Source of the DNA: Hemicentrotus pulcherrimus
Taxonomy: Eukaryota; Echinodermata; Echinoidea; Camarodonta; Strongylocentrotidae
Length of the DNA: 14,980 nucleotides
NCBI GenBank assembly: GCA_003118195.1
Contig: BEXV01000769.1
Span: forward strand, 13,692-28,671
Reading direction: 5' to 3'
Position 1 is the stretch's first letter. Each line of letters opens with the position of its first letter. Below, one piece after another: positions 10,601-14,967 of this stretch. The notes below the pieces were generated by a model. That model was not told the origin of the DNA. It saw nothing but the letters and a program-made list of their open reading frames with translations, and made no database searches. A program made the position numbers and the translations under genes.

Positions 10601-13068
10601 ACAAGTGGTGGACAAGTCTGGGGGTTGTTGCGTATGCCAGCCTGGGGATGCTACGAGACGAAAGGGAAACTACGCTTGTTCACAGTGTGGATTGACAGCG
10701 GATCAGTCTAGCCACCTCACCGACGTCTTCCCAAGGAGTGTTCTTACTTTTACAAGGGTAAATATTCATTTAAAGTTATTATGCCTCCAAAGTAGCCGGA
10801 GGCATTATGTTTTTGGGTTATCCGTCCGTCCATATGTTCCATTCTCTTGATTGCGTTATCTCAAGAACCCATTTATGGATTCCGGCCAAACTTGTGTCAT
10901 GTATTTATCTTGCAGAGCGAATGAATTGATTAGATTGTAGGGTCACGAGATCAAAGGTCACAGGGCTCATTATGCATTCAAAAATACCTTGTGACTGCGT
11001 TATCTCAAGAATCCATTGATGGATTCCAGCCAAACTTGGGTAATGTATTTATCTTGCAGAGCTAATGAACTGATTAGATTTTGGGGTCACAAAGTCAAAT
11101 GTCAAAGGTCACAGGGCTCATTATGTATGCAAAAATAGCTCGCTTCTGTTTTGGTATGCAAAACTGCTCCATGGCGGAGGCATCATTTTCGACTGCGCGT
11201 GGTCGAAGGTCCATCTAGTTTCATCAGGTGCTGTTTAAAGAGAAGGTGGAGTTCTGGAGAGAGTTGAAAATAATTTTTGAGCAGTTCATTGTTATTATTG
11301 AAGTGTGGAAGAACATCAGAGAAAAAATGTTCCCTAAAACGCATGGCTCTTTAAATGCCTTCATATTCTAAATATGACATGTTACAGCTTAAAAATGAGG
11401 ACCACATTTTTATGCCACATGTTTGTGTAGTGCCATATACATCTTTCTATGTACAGTGCTTGTTACTTTTACCAAGACTGGGCCAAAGTTGTCATTTTGA
11501 TGATTCCAGAACCTTGCAGTACACACCAATACTCACACCAATAGGCAAGCAGTCAGTAATGCACTGTCATATACCCAAACAAAAATCATTTTGCAGACCT
11601 ATATCCTAAATTAGTAGTTTGGCAGATTTAACATAAGTTGCAGTCGATTGCGTGAGAATTTATTTTCTTTTATCACTGTAACTCGATATTACTTTTAACT
11701 TGTGTGCACGTGAAACAGAACAAGGCAGACTACCTCTCACTGTCAAAAGTGAGGAGTGTAACAAAGCGAGATGCTGAATACTGTAAGCTGGGAAAGAGAC
11801 TATGGAATTCATGGCATGCAGATGAGGACACAACTTACAAGGTGGGCATCATAAGTTCTCACCAATTTATTTGTCTTTTGTTATTAAATGTGCACATGTT
11901 GTTTCAAATCTTGGAGATATGAATCAAAGTATGTCCAAAGTGTTATTTAGACAGCGAGATACTTGTATGCCTCCATTACGAAGTAGCTGAATGCATTATG
12001 TTTTCGAATTGTCCGTCCATACGTACATACGTCCTGTTCTCGTGATCAAGTTATCTCAAGAACAAATTGATTGATTCCTGCCAAACTTGGGTCATGTATG
12101 TATCTTGCAGAGCTAATGAACTGATTAGATGCTGGGGTCACGAGGTCAAAGGTCACATAGCTCATTATGTGTGGCAAAATAGCGTGTGATCGCGTACAGA
12201 TTTGAAGGAAAATTTTGTTTTAAAACTTTTGTATAAATATTGATGATGAGGATGTCATTTAAAATCTCTTGCAAACAAAGCACTCCCTCAAGAAATTATT
12301 TGATACAAATTTCATTTAAAACCAATTACAGTATCATGAAAATGAACAATTGTAGTGATAAATCAAAAAATTAAAGAAAAATTGGGGGGGGGGGCGTAAA
12401 CTTTTTGGTGGTTACTGGACAAAGTATAGGCTTATGGGAAGCCTTCTCACTTCTGGAAATTGTCATTTTTTTAGACATACCGGAAGCTCATTAAAGAGAC
12501 AAAGAAGAAAAGTCCTGTGAAACGTCTCCAGCAGACTGCAAAAACCAGCGTTCCAACCCCAACCACTGCAAAAGCTCCGAAGAAAACTCCATCTAGACTG
12601 GAGCAATATGGGATCCGTATGTCGCAGGAGGACCAGGAAGCCATGTCACCCAGAACGACACCTCTCCTAGTCCTGGACAGGTTACCAATGTCCAGAGCAG
12701 AGGGCATAAGGTCAAGCAGAGGTACAAAGGGTCAGTCTGCAGGTGTCCAGGACGTCGTACCACCTGGAGGAGAAGAGTTGATGGTAGATACCGAGGATCT
12801 GCCCCCTCCTATCCCAAGCCAGCTGGACACTCCTGAAAGCCCAAGGTCACTGTCTTCTTTGGACAATCATCCTCCAAGAGGATCCCAACAGCAAAAGCAG
12901 AAGCAGCAAGAGAAGAAGCAGCAGCAACAGCAGCAACAACAGCAGCAACAGGACTTTGGCTTAGACTCTTCAGACCAAAGTCCAGTCCAGAACATGTCTT
13001 TAATCAAACTCACAAGCAGGCTAAAGAAATCTTTGAAGAAGAAGAGTCGTCAAACTATGGGATTTTAG
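386..13068 (+). CDS. TAF1C: TAF1C-like gene, RNA polymerase I TBP-associated factor subunit C (5'-partial, ~15 exons)
   Basis: TAF1C is the large TAF of SL1/TIF-IB, the TBP-containing complex that binds the ribosomal RNA gene core promoter in the nucleolus and helps bring in Pol I through RRN3. Splicing the exons listed below gives roughly 780 residues that match, in order, the vertebrate protein as I remember it. The matches include an 'AGIRTDYH' segment, 'SISLSPHL', 'FTAHP', a 'LMDERFP' strand, 'VLQWPH', 'ISEVGDIYQQVL', a 'LTFTR' segment and a basic tail ending Met-Gly-Phe. The middle of the family is a degenerate beta-propeller, related to yeast Rrn6. The 5' end of the gene (start codon and roughly the first 150 residues in the vertebrate protein) lies outside the window. 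Most splice junctions have matching phases, which supports one intact gene. Two junctions and one assembly flaw are described separately. Seen: exons, splice sites and phases. Inferred: identity, from family recall without a search. Confidence 0.9.
527..1201 (+). other. Intron
   Basis: AT-rich intron with four copies of TTATTTG at 611-638 and a T-run near 759-769. A perfect 11-bp inverted repeat (ATGTCTAACAT at 917-927, ATGTTAGACAT at 968-978) lies inside. No gene or clear mobile element is seen. Confidence 0.7.
611..638 (+). repeat. (TTATTTG)4 short tandem repeat
   Basis: Four exact copies of a 7-base unit inside the intron. Confidence 0.9.
1202..1352 (+). CDS. TAF1C: TAF1C exon 2, with 33-bp duplication across an N
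   Basis: The acceptor is ttctctttcag, ending at 1201, and the donor is gtatcctttt at 1353. Entry is phase 0 and exit is phase 1. The product starts 'YHNKLYYGGCLSYEP' and ends 'LLFYPSEQALDTL', matching the vertebrate 'TGGALAWVP...QLVYPAGGAQDRL'. The block 1241-1272 is repeated exactly at 1274-1305 with a single N at 1273. Together that adds 33 bases, so the frame is kept but 11 residues are repeated. Without the repeat the exon would be 118 bases. The donor looks like a minor-spliceosome site (see findings). Confidence 0.82.
1273..1273. other. Single ambiguous base N at a contig-join-like repeat
   Basis: The only N in the window lies exactly between two identical 32-base blocks (1241-1272 and 1274-1305), in an exon. 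This is typical of two overlapping contigs placed end to end rather than merged. Confidence 0.85.
1353..2040 (+). other. Probable U12-type (minor spliceosome) GT-AG intron
   Basis: The donor at 1353-1361 is GTATCCTTT, the exact U12-type 5' consensus. TTCCATAAC at 2012-2020 differs by one base from the U12 branch site TTCCTTAAC and lies about 20 bases before the acceptor. There is no pyrimidine tract before the ataag acceptor. Both exons match TAF1C and the junction is phase 1. The intron also contains an (AT)n stretch at 1628-1695. Confidence 0.7.
1628..1695. repeat. (AT)n and palindromic tacatgta microsatellite
   Basis: A long AT dinucleotide run flanked by two copies of atatatacatacatgtatat. 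The whole stretch is self-complementary and could form a cruciform. Confidence 0.85.
2041..2160 (+). CDS. TAF1C: TAF1C exon 3
   Basis: The exon enters and leaves in phase 1 and has donor gtgagt at 2161. Joined to the previous exon, it reads Asn-Ile-His-Val-Leu-Glu and on through 'VPCFKPSTSLKRQIPVAG' to 'CIRQIDTHRSSLK'. This aligns without large gaps to vertebrate 'VVLTPGDNPQFLGKPGRIQLQ' and what follows. The acceptor is ataag at 2036-2040, which lacks a pyrimidine tract and suits a U12-type intron. The more obvious cag at 2025 would put a TAA stop in the needed frame. Confidence 0.8.
2409..2439 (+). CDS. TAF1C: TAF1C candidate micro-exon
   Basis: This is a 31-base exon between a good acceptor (aacatttctag, ending at 2408) and a strong donor (gaag then gtaagt at 2440). 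Only phase-1 entry is open, and that is exactly the phase left by the exon at 2160. It would add Met-Leu-Phe-His-Asp-Leu-Lys-Leu-Leu-Arg, plausibly the start of the strand that reads 'ALIYTFLPHWL' in vertebrates. It exits in phase 2, which does not fit the favoured acceptors of the next exon. Either another small exon is missed or a different acceptor is used. It could also be a chance pair of sites. Confidence 0.5.
2690..2874 (+). repeat. (CT)n-rich microsatellite
   Basis: About 180 bases almost wholly of C and T on this strand, with CTCTCT runs and TCCC variants. It contains no AG after about 2650, so it acts as one long pyrimidine tract before the exon at ~2885. Open frames through it are low-complexity Ser/Leu strings, not genes. 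Confidence 0.95.
2885..3018 (+). CDS. TAF1C: TAF1C exon (propeller, 'AGIRTDYH' segment)
   Basis: The frame reads 'IEEIYAGIRTDYHAYLVRGK' and continues to 'SQYRITSISL', matching vertebrate 'LLAVRSDYHCAVWKFG...GATGISLSPHL'. The donor is gtacgt at 3019, with exit in phase 2. The 5' boundary is uncertain. An acceptor at 2884 (ctgag) gives phase 0, at 2888 (gatag) phase 1, and at 2910 (atcag) phase 2. Joining 2160 directly to 2889 keeps the frame but skips the micro-exon. Joining 2439 to 2911 also keeps the frame but drops the conserved Ala-Gly-Ile-Arg. The pyrimidine tract here is the (CT)n repeat at 2690-2870. An internal gtaaga at 2940 is not used, because reading through it keeps the family match. 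Confidence 0.82.
3064..3283 (+). mobile_element. tRNA-derived SINE
   Basis: It starts like a tRNA. The A box TAGCTCAGTTGG is at 3069-3080 and a B box close to GGTTCGAAACC at 3112-3122. A tRNA-unrelated body with 'ccctttggtaaggcattaatcc' follows, then a low-complexity (ACC/ACT)n tail at about 3248-3283. It resembles SINE2-type elements I recall from sea urchin. It is not a working tRNA gene, since the 3' half does not fold back to the 5' end. Confidence 0.8.
3731..3758. repeat. C11-T-A8-G8 homopolymer inverted repeat
   Basis: Eleven C, one T, eight A and eight G in a row. The C- and G-runs can pair as an 8-bp stem. It is also prone to sequencing error. Confidence 0.9.
4051..4122 (+). CDS. TAF1C: TAF1C exon ('PHLEGEFLFTNERG' segment)
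   Basis: The acceptor is tcttttgcag, ending at 4050, and the donor is gtgagt at 4123. Entry and exit are both phase 2. The junction codon Ser completes 'SISLSPHLEGEFLF', followed by 'TNERGQVSHIDQKK', matching the vertebrate propeller strand 'ISLSPHLPGELAICSRSGAV'. The exon ends in a run of eight A, a place where an indel error would change the exit phase. Confidence 0.85.
4317..4674 (-). mobile_element. TTAA-flanked MITE copy, one end lost
   Basis: It begins TTAAAGGTAAAGACCAG and runs in reverse complement to the complete copy at 13547-13920, with clear similarity over about 350 bases (for example the 'gttctggaatcatcaaaatg' region). The end at about 4674 stops just short of the second terminal repeat and goes into unrelated sequence next to a SINE, so it is truncated. 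The open frame inside (4355-4552) is not a gene. Confidence 0.8.
4690..4955 (-). mobile_element. tRNA-derived SINE, minus strand
   Basis: In reverse complement there is an A-box-like GTAGTGGAGTGGTT (4927-4940) and a B box CAGGTTCGATCTC (4885-4897) at tRNA-like spacing, followed by a non-tRNA body. The boundaries are approximate. Confidence 0.65.
5049..5139 (+). CDS. TAF1C: TAF1C exon ('FTAHP' segment), 5' boundary uncertain
   Basis: The frame reads 'EYTPAYAHFTAHPCLAFAH' then 'TKDQAYQLDFR' and leaves in phase 0 at donor gtaagg (5140). It matches vertebrate 'WRWADFTAHPRVL...KMLD'. The strongest acceptor is ttttttttcag, ending at 5027, but joining it to exon 4122 in the needed frame meets a TAG at 5044-5046. 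A weaker acceptor (ccctagag, ending at 5048) keeps the frame and skips that stop, and is the choice given here. Either way the segment is shorter than in vertebrates just before FTAHP. Confidence 0.7.
5140..5651 (+). other. Intron with SINE/LINE-tail-like repeat
   Basis: The intron holds the hairpin-plus-(ATT)n element at about 5244-5342. The rest is AT-rich with short tacatgta palindromes near 5578-5602 and no gene. Confidence 0.7.
5244..5342 (+). repeat. 3' tail of a retroelement with (ATT)n
   Basis: AGCGCTTA at 5274-5281 pairs with TAAGCGCT at 5295-5302. 'Tataagtaacg' and (ATT)n to 5341 follow. The 'gcgcttt-ataag' ending resembles the 'gcgctatataag' ending of the SINE at 9700-9965, so this is probably a 5'-truncated retroelement copy. 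Confidence 0.55.
5652..5825 (+). CDS. TAF1C: TAF1C exon ('LMDERFP' segment)
   Basis: This exon has 58 codons, phase 0 at both ends, acceptor ttactttcaag ending at 5651 and donor gtagga at 5826. It reads 'LPNLTEDQKIPLFQLRSS' and later 'YHCLATQHYLFLMDERFPQ'. The vertebrate counterpart has 'LLLFRLGAE' and 'LHLVCTQFSLYLVDERLP' at the same spacing. This is one of the best matching exons and anchors the TAF1C call. Confidence 0.9.
5826..6626 (+). other. Intron, nothing recognised
   Basis: AT-rich sequence with stops in all frames and scattered tacatgta words. I see no exon, RNA gene or bounded repeat. Confidence 0.6.
6627..6774 (+). CDS. TAF1C: TAF1C exon ('VLQWPH' segment)
   Basis: The acceptor is atgatag, ending at 6626, and the donor is gtaaga at 6775. 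Entry is phase 0 and exit phase 1. It reads 'VLQWPHLLSTPPTCLHITP' and ends 'DDLLLAASYSSREVHCFQ'. This follows the DERFP strand just as vertebrate 'MLKWNHGLPSPLL...LLLGGQGGQLQLLHL' does. The base composition is clearly more GC-rich than the flanking introns, as expected for coding sequence. Confidence 0.9.
7100..7200 (-). mobile_element. Short tRNA-derived SINE or fragment, minus strand
   Basis: In reverse complement there is TAGCTCAATCGG (7183-7194, A box) and GGGTATGAATCTC (7144-7156, degenerate B box), then 'tttataaatacc' sequence. The spacing is as in a tRNA, but the 3' side does not complete a cloverleaf. Confidence 0.55.
7418..7793. mobile_element. TTAA-type MITE, complete
   Basis: It starts TTAAAGGGATCCGGTAAC and ends, in reverse complement, TTAAAGGGATCGTTTAAC. 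The terminal inverted repeats are imperfect over about 18 bases and both ends carry TTAA, either target duplication or part of the repeat. It is 376 bases long with no coding capacity. The ends resemble the AGG start of the other MITE family here. Confidence 0.75.
8286..8343 (+). CDS. TAF1C: TAF1C short linker exon
   Basis: This is a 58-base exon with acceptor gcttatctag ending at 8285 and donor gtaaga at 8344. Entry in phase 1 and exit in phase 2 agree with both neighbours. It encodes 'LNGQAPSSTRAPWKIQDS', a Ser/Pro-rich linker where the vertebrate protein has a similar Pro/Ser-rich stretch. Conservation is low, so the call rests mainly on splice sites and phase. Confidence 0.8.
8344..9113 (+). 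other. Intron with a foldback element
   Basis: 8344-8890 shows nothing recognisable. A foldback element lies at 8896-9043, close to the next exon. Confidence 0.65.
8896..9043. mobile_element. Foldback (MITE-like) element
   Basis: The left arm at 8896-8932 (ctgttgcatataactta...) is the reverse complement of the right arm at 9006-9043 (...taagttttatgcaacag) at roughly four bases in five. A centre of about 70 bases contains further ttaccatggtagtta palindromes. There is no coding capacity. Target-site duplication is not clear. Confidence 0.65.
9114..9252 (+). CDS. TAF1C: TAF1C exon ('LEEDQQQTVTVFQ' segment)
   Basis: The acceptor is atctgttccag, ending at 9113, and the donor is gtgagt at 9253. 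Entry is phase 2 and exit phase 0. It reads 'AWLDLMSMVPSGQDEEMVRE' and later 'LMGMCAAKLEEDQQQTVTVF'. The vertebrate match is 'LQERLKAPTIGLAAVV...PGLVLFQ', which leads straight into the next exon's 'ISEVGDIYQQ'. It forms an amphipathic helix and then a beta strand. Confidence 0.9.
9253..10051 (+). other. Intron with a SINE
   Basis: 9253-9695 shows no gene; a SINE covers about 9700-9965. A minus-strand open frame across the SINE is not a gene. Confidence 0.7.
9700..9965 (+). mobile_element. tRNA-derived SINE
   Basis: The A-box-like stretch TGTGGTATAGTTGT is at 9709-9722 and the B-box-like GGGTTCCAATCTC at 9753-9765. The body has 'cgtcctttggcaagacattgatccac' style sequence, shared with other tRNA-derived SINEs. 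It ends 'gcgctatataagaagc' near 9948. Confidence 0.75.
10052..10256 (+). CDS. TAF1C: TAF1C exon ('ISEVGDIYQQVL', then charged helix)
   Basis: The acceptor is ttattactttcag, ending at 10051, and the donor is gtaatg at 10257. Entry is phase 0 and exit phase 1, with 68 whole codons. It begins 'ISEVGDIYQQVLKVS', close to vertebrate 'LSAAGDVFYQQL'. The rest is very rich in Lys, Glu and Arg ('VIKSSERREECEITVKKLK') and is probably helical. An upstream ATG at 10013 opens the same frame but lies in the intron. Confidence 0.9.
10257..10590 (+). other. Intron, nothing recognised
   Basis: A short intron between two confident exons, without repeats I recognise apart from a T-run near 10447-10455. Confidence 0.8.
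10591..10757 (+). CDS. TAF1C: TAF1C exon with CxxC-x13-CxxC motif
   Basis: The acceptor is tctttatcacag, ending at 10590, and the donor is gtaaat at 10758. Entry is phase 1 and exit phase 0. It reads 'EIARQVVDKSGGCCVCQPGD', then 'YACSQCGL', and ends 'SVLTFTR'. The two cysteine pairs, Cys-Cys-Val-Cys and Cys-Ser-Gln-Cys, are 13 residues apart, a spacing typical of zinc ribbons. In the vertebrate protein as I recall it, the 'CSQ...PTFTHRQML' stretch aligns here but only part of the cysteines remain. The TAF1C assignment comes from phase and flanking match; zinc binding is inferred. Confidence 0.87.
10781..11215 (+). repeat. Interspersed repeat holding two ~144-bp tandem units
   Basis: It opens with a hairpin, ATGCCTCC at 10781-10788 pairing with GGAGGCAT at 10798-10805, then 'gtccgtcc'. 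Unit 1 begins near 10852 ('tgcgttatctcaagaa') and unit 2 near 10996, each ending 'aggtcacagggctcattatg'; unit 2 is about 7 bases longer. Another GGAGGCAT lies at 11177-11184. A related copy lies at 11965-12200. I recall similar repeats from sea urchin and other marine invertebrates but cannot name the family. Confidence 0.8.
11428..11519 (+). mobile_element. MITE fragment (same family as 13547)
   Basis: This stretch ('ccatatacatctttct...gattccagaaccttgcag') matches about 13734-13827 of the complete MITE, same orientation, with a few differences. Both ends are lost. Confidence 0.75.
11719..11841 (+). CDS. TAF1C: TAF1C exon ('KLGKRLWNSWHADED' segment)
   Basis: This exon has 41 codons and is phase 0 at both ends. 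The acceptor is cgtgaaacag, ending at 11718, and the donor is gtgggc at 11842. It reads 'NKADYLSLSKVRSVTKRD' then 'CKLGKRLWNSWHADED'. The vertebrate protein has 'DKLSERLGEAW' at this place. The pyrimidine tract is weak near the acceptor (ttttaacttgtgtgcacg), so an AG a few bases on could be used instead, but this one keeps frame and fit. Confidence 0.82.
11842..12474 (+). other. Intron with second copy of the GCCTCC repeat
   Basis: The repeat copy lies at 11965-12200. An 11-base G-run is at 12384-12394, less than 100 bases before the terminal exon. No other structure is seen. Confidence 0.7.
11965..12200 (+). repeat. Second copy of the GCCTCC-type repeat, single unit
   Basis: It shares 'atgcctcc', 'gcattatgtttt', 'gtccgtcc' and the 'ttatctcaagaa...ggtcaaaggtcaca...ctcattatg' unit with 10781-11215, but has one unit instead of two and a mutated opening hairpin. 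Confidence 0.8.
12475..13068 (+). CDS. TAF1C: TAF1C terminal exon, disordered C-terminus ending MGF
   Basis: The acceptor is tcatttttttag, ending at 12474. Entry is phase 0 and the stop TAG is at 13066. It encodes 197 residues: a Lys-rich start ('TYRKLIKETKKK'), a Pro/Ser/Thr-rich stretch ('PPPIPSQLDTPESPRS'), and an 11-residue Gln run encoded by mixed CAG/CAA around 12919-12951. It ends 'KKSLKKKSRQTMGF'. The vertebrate protein also has a Pro/Ser-rich disordered tail ending in basic residues and Met-Gly-Phe. No domain is visible; the tail is probably disordered and nuclear. An ATG at 12517 is internal, not a gene start. Confidence 0.92.
   Translation, partial: TYRKLIKETKKKSPVKRLQQTAKTSVPTPTTAKAPKKTPSRLEQYGIRMSQEDQEAMSPRTTPLLVLDRLPMSRAEGIRSSRGTKGQSAGVQDVVPPGGEELMVDTEDLPPPIPSQLDTPESPRSLSSLDNHPPRGSQQQKQKQQEKKQQQQQQQQQQQDFGLDSSDQSPVQNMSLIKLTSRLKKSLKKKSRQTMGF
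12919..12951 (+). repeat. CAG/CAA repeat coding for 11 Gln
   Basis: Eleven Gln codons, a mix of CAG and CAA, in the terminal exon, flanked by Gln/Lys-rich codons. Likely length-variable between individuals. Confidence 0.85.
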
Positions 13069-13455
13069 CTATACTTGATGTACACATAACTTTAACATCC
13101 CATAAGCTAGATATCCCAGAAGGCCCAAGTTCCTTCGTATCTTGGAAAGGGATAGCAAAAGTAACAAGACGAGCATTACTTTGGCTCAAACTCAAACTCA
13201 TCAAAGAAGAGAGCCAAATTCTCAGGATCACTGGGATCAGTTTATTGAGAAAAAGCCAAAGAAAACTTAAAGAGGAAAGCTCATAAGATAGAATTCTAAA
13301 TTACTAACATCTTTAGCAGTTATCAGTCACAACTCAGTTAGCTTTTAATATCAATACAAATTTTGTAAAAAACAGAGGGGATCATAACTTGTAGTTGATT
13401 TGGAGCCTTATGACCTATCTAGATCAGTTAGAACTCTATAATAGACTGGGCTTAG

Positions 13456-13461
13456 AATAAA
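13456..13461 (+). terminator. Candidate proximal poly(A) signal AATAAA
   Basis: A perfect hexamer 388 bases after the stop codon. Use of it would exclude the MITE from the mRNA. There is no strong GT-rich element directly after it. Confidence 0.35.
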
Positions 13462-13546
13462 GAGCTTTTGAAAGATTGTTGAAAAATATACATGACTATT
13501 GATGAGAAACTAATCATTTATCAATTTTGTTTTACTGCAGTACTAT

Positions 13547-13920
13547 TTAAAGGTAAAGACCAATATTGGAAACGCCCCAATTTCAAAAAATGAAATGGAA
13601 GCTCTCATTACCAATTATGTGAAAGAAAATGTTTTGACTAATACATGATGATTAAAAATTTGCCGGGAAACAGACTACTTATTCATAAATTTGGTAAATT
13701 GGTTTCTCTCTTGGTCTGTGAGAGATACAGGGTAGTCCCATATACATCTTTCTGTGTGTAGTGCTTGTAACTTTACGAAGAATGGGCCAAATTTCTTATC
13801 ATTTTGATGATTCCAGAACCTTGCAGATGCTAGATGCTAGATGATCAACCTTTTCTGATTGATTCCACAACATTTCTTTCACAATGCAATGGCATGACCA
13901 TTACTGGTCTTTAGCTTTAA
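13547..13920 (+). mobile_element. TTAA-flanked MITE, complete copy in the 3' UTR
   Basis: It begins TTAAAGGTAAAGACCAATA and ends, in reverse complement, TTAAAGCTAAAGACCAGTA. These near-perfect terminal inverted repeats of about 19 bases enclose 374 bases without coding capacity. Both ends carry TTAA. A related inverted copy is at 4317-4674 and a fragment at 11428-11519. Confidence 0.8.
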
Positions 13921-14021
13921 TTAGTAACAGGACAGTTTGCTTATCTTGTGTATATTTACCAGTTACCAACCAACTTATTTTGATGCTGCATTTGATACTG
14001 AAAATACCACTGACAAAAAAT

Positions 14022-14027
14022 AATAAA
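14022..14027 (+). terminator. Candidate middle poly(A) signal AATAAA
   Basis: A perfect hexamer in an A-rich stretch about 100 bases after the MITE. Downstream sequence has GT-containing stretches (gatgttgtcggtatg). Confidence 0.3.
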
Positions 14028-14791
14028 GAATTACATGATGTTGTCGGTATGAAACCTATTTTGGTCCAAGAGGTATTTGGTCCGATTATAGGAGTTATTC
14101 TAGAGGCTGTGCTTACAAATGTTGTACAACACATTCTTTGCAGATAATTTGTTTCTACACTGACTTTGTCCACTAACCAAGTCCTCAACTGCAACTCTTG
14201 ACCAAACACTATTCCCAATCCTAATCGTAAATCTAATCTCAAATCCAGTTGCAAAACTAACCCCATTTTTTTGTGGACGAAAAAGTGCCTGGAGTTGGAG
14301 TAGCTGAGACGGGAGCAAAGAAATGTACGTGTATATCAGATCACCTTAATTCCATTCAGCCACTATTATTTTCTAGAGTAACTTCTGTCTTCAATCTTCG
14401 TGCAAATTATACAAACTCTTTTGTTTTAATGGTGTGTATTCTATTTATATTTTGAACACCAAATAACCATTATTTTTCAAACAATTTATTTTCATTAGTG
14501 AAGAACATACTTCAGGGTTATTTTTTTCTTCAACTGTATCATTTTGTTCCATTTTTTCCTGACTGCAAAGTTGTGTATATGTGGAAAATATGAATATTGA
14601 ATTTCACTGGGATATGACATTTCTTAAAAGTCTATGTCATGAATTTCATGCTGATGTTTTTATTGTTTCATAATCAGTTTGTACTTTGGATTTCCATTGA
14701 AGGTTGTAACCATGTATATTTAAAGCTTTTGATAAAGAATTATTTATTTATCAATACCTGTTATGTAATGGTTTTGTCCATTATGCATCTG

Positions 14792-14797
14792 AATAAA
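14792..14797 (+). terminator. Candidate distal poly(A) signal AATAAA
   Basis: A perfect hexamer followed by A-rich sequence and then a T/G-rich element (gctgtttgaaagttctgtctg) about 20-45 bases on, the usual arrangement for cleavage and polyadenylation. Confidence 0.5.
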
Positions 14798-14815
14798 AGT
14801 GAAAAAAAGTAGCAA

Positions 14816-14934
14816 AGCTGTTTGAAAGTTCTGTCTGTACGGACTTGACTATCAAACAGTGTAAAGACGTACAAAGAGAATTTCAATGTCCACTACTCCA
14901 GGCAGACATACACGAATTTACAGAGAGGTGGAGG

Positions 14935-14967
<33 letters not shown>

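Larger units (their letters stand above)
10758..11718 (+). other. Intron with tandem-containing repeat and MITE fragment
   Basis: The interspersed repeat at 10781-11215 and the MITE fragment at 11428-11519 make up much of this intron. No exon is seen. Confidence 0.7.
13069..14815 (+). other. 3' UTR of the TAF1C-like gene (probable extent)
   Basis: This is non-coding, AT-rich sequence after the stop, with stops in all frames and no second gene. It contains a complete MITE at 13547-13920. AATAAA occurs at 13456, 14022 and 14792, so the true end could be any of these. The last has a GT-rich stretch downstream and is my preferred end. Confidence 0.5.

Noticed and set aside
10781..11215. CRISPR array or satellite array
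   Set aside because: There are only two long units of about 144 bases, no spacer pattern, and an animal genome context. It is an interspersed repeat.
12471..12707. Minus-strand open frame opposite the terminal exon
   Set aside because: It is a shadow of the confident TAF1C terminal exon in the other strand.
13901..14318. Overlapping minus-strand open frames
   Set aside because: They cross the MITE end and 3' UTR, have no recognisable domain, and have no splice or promoter context.
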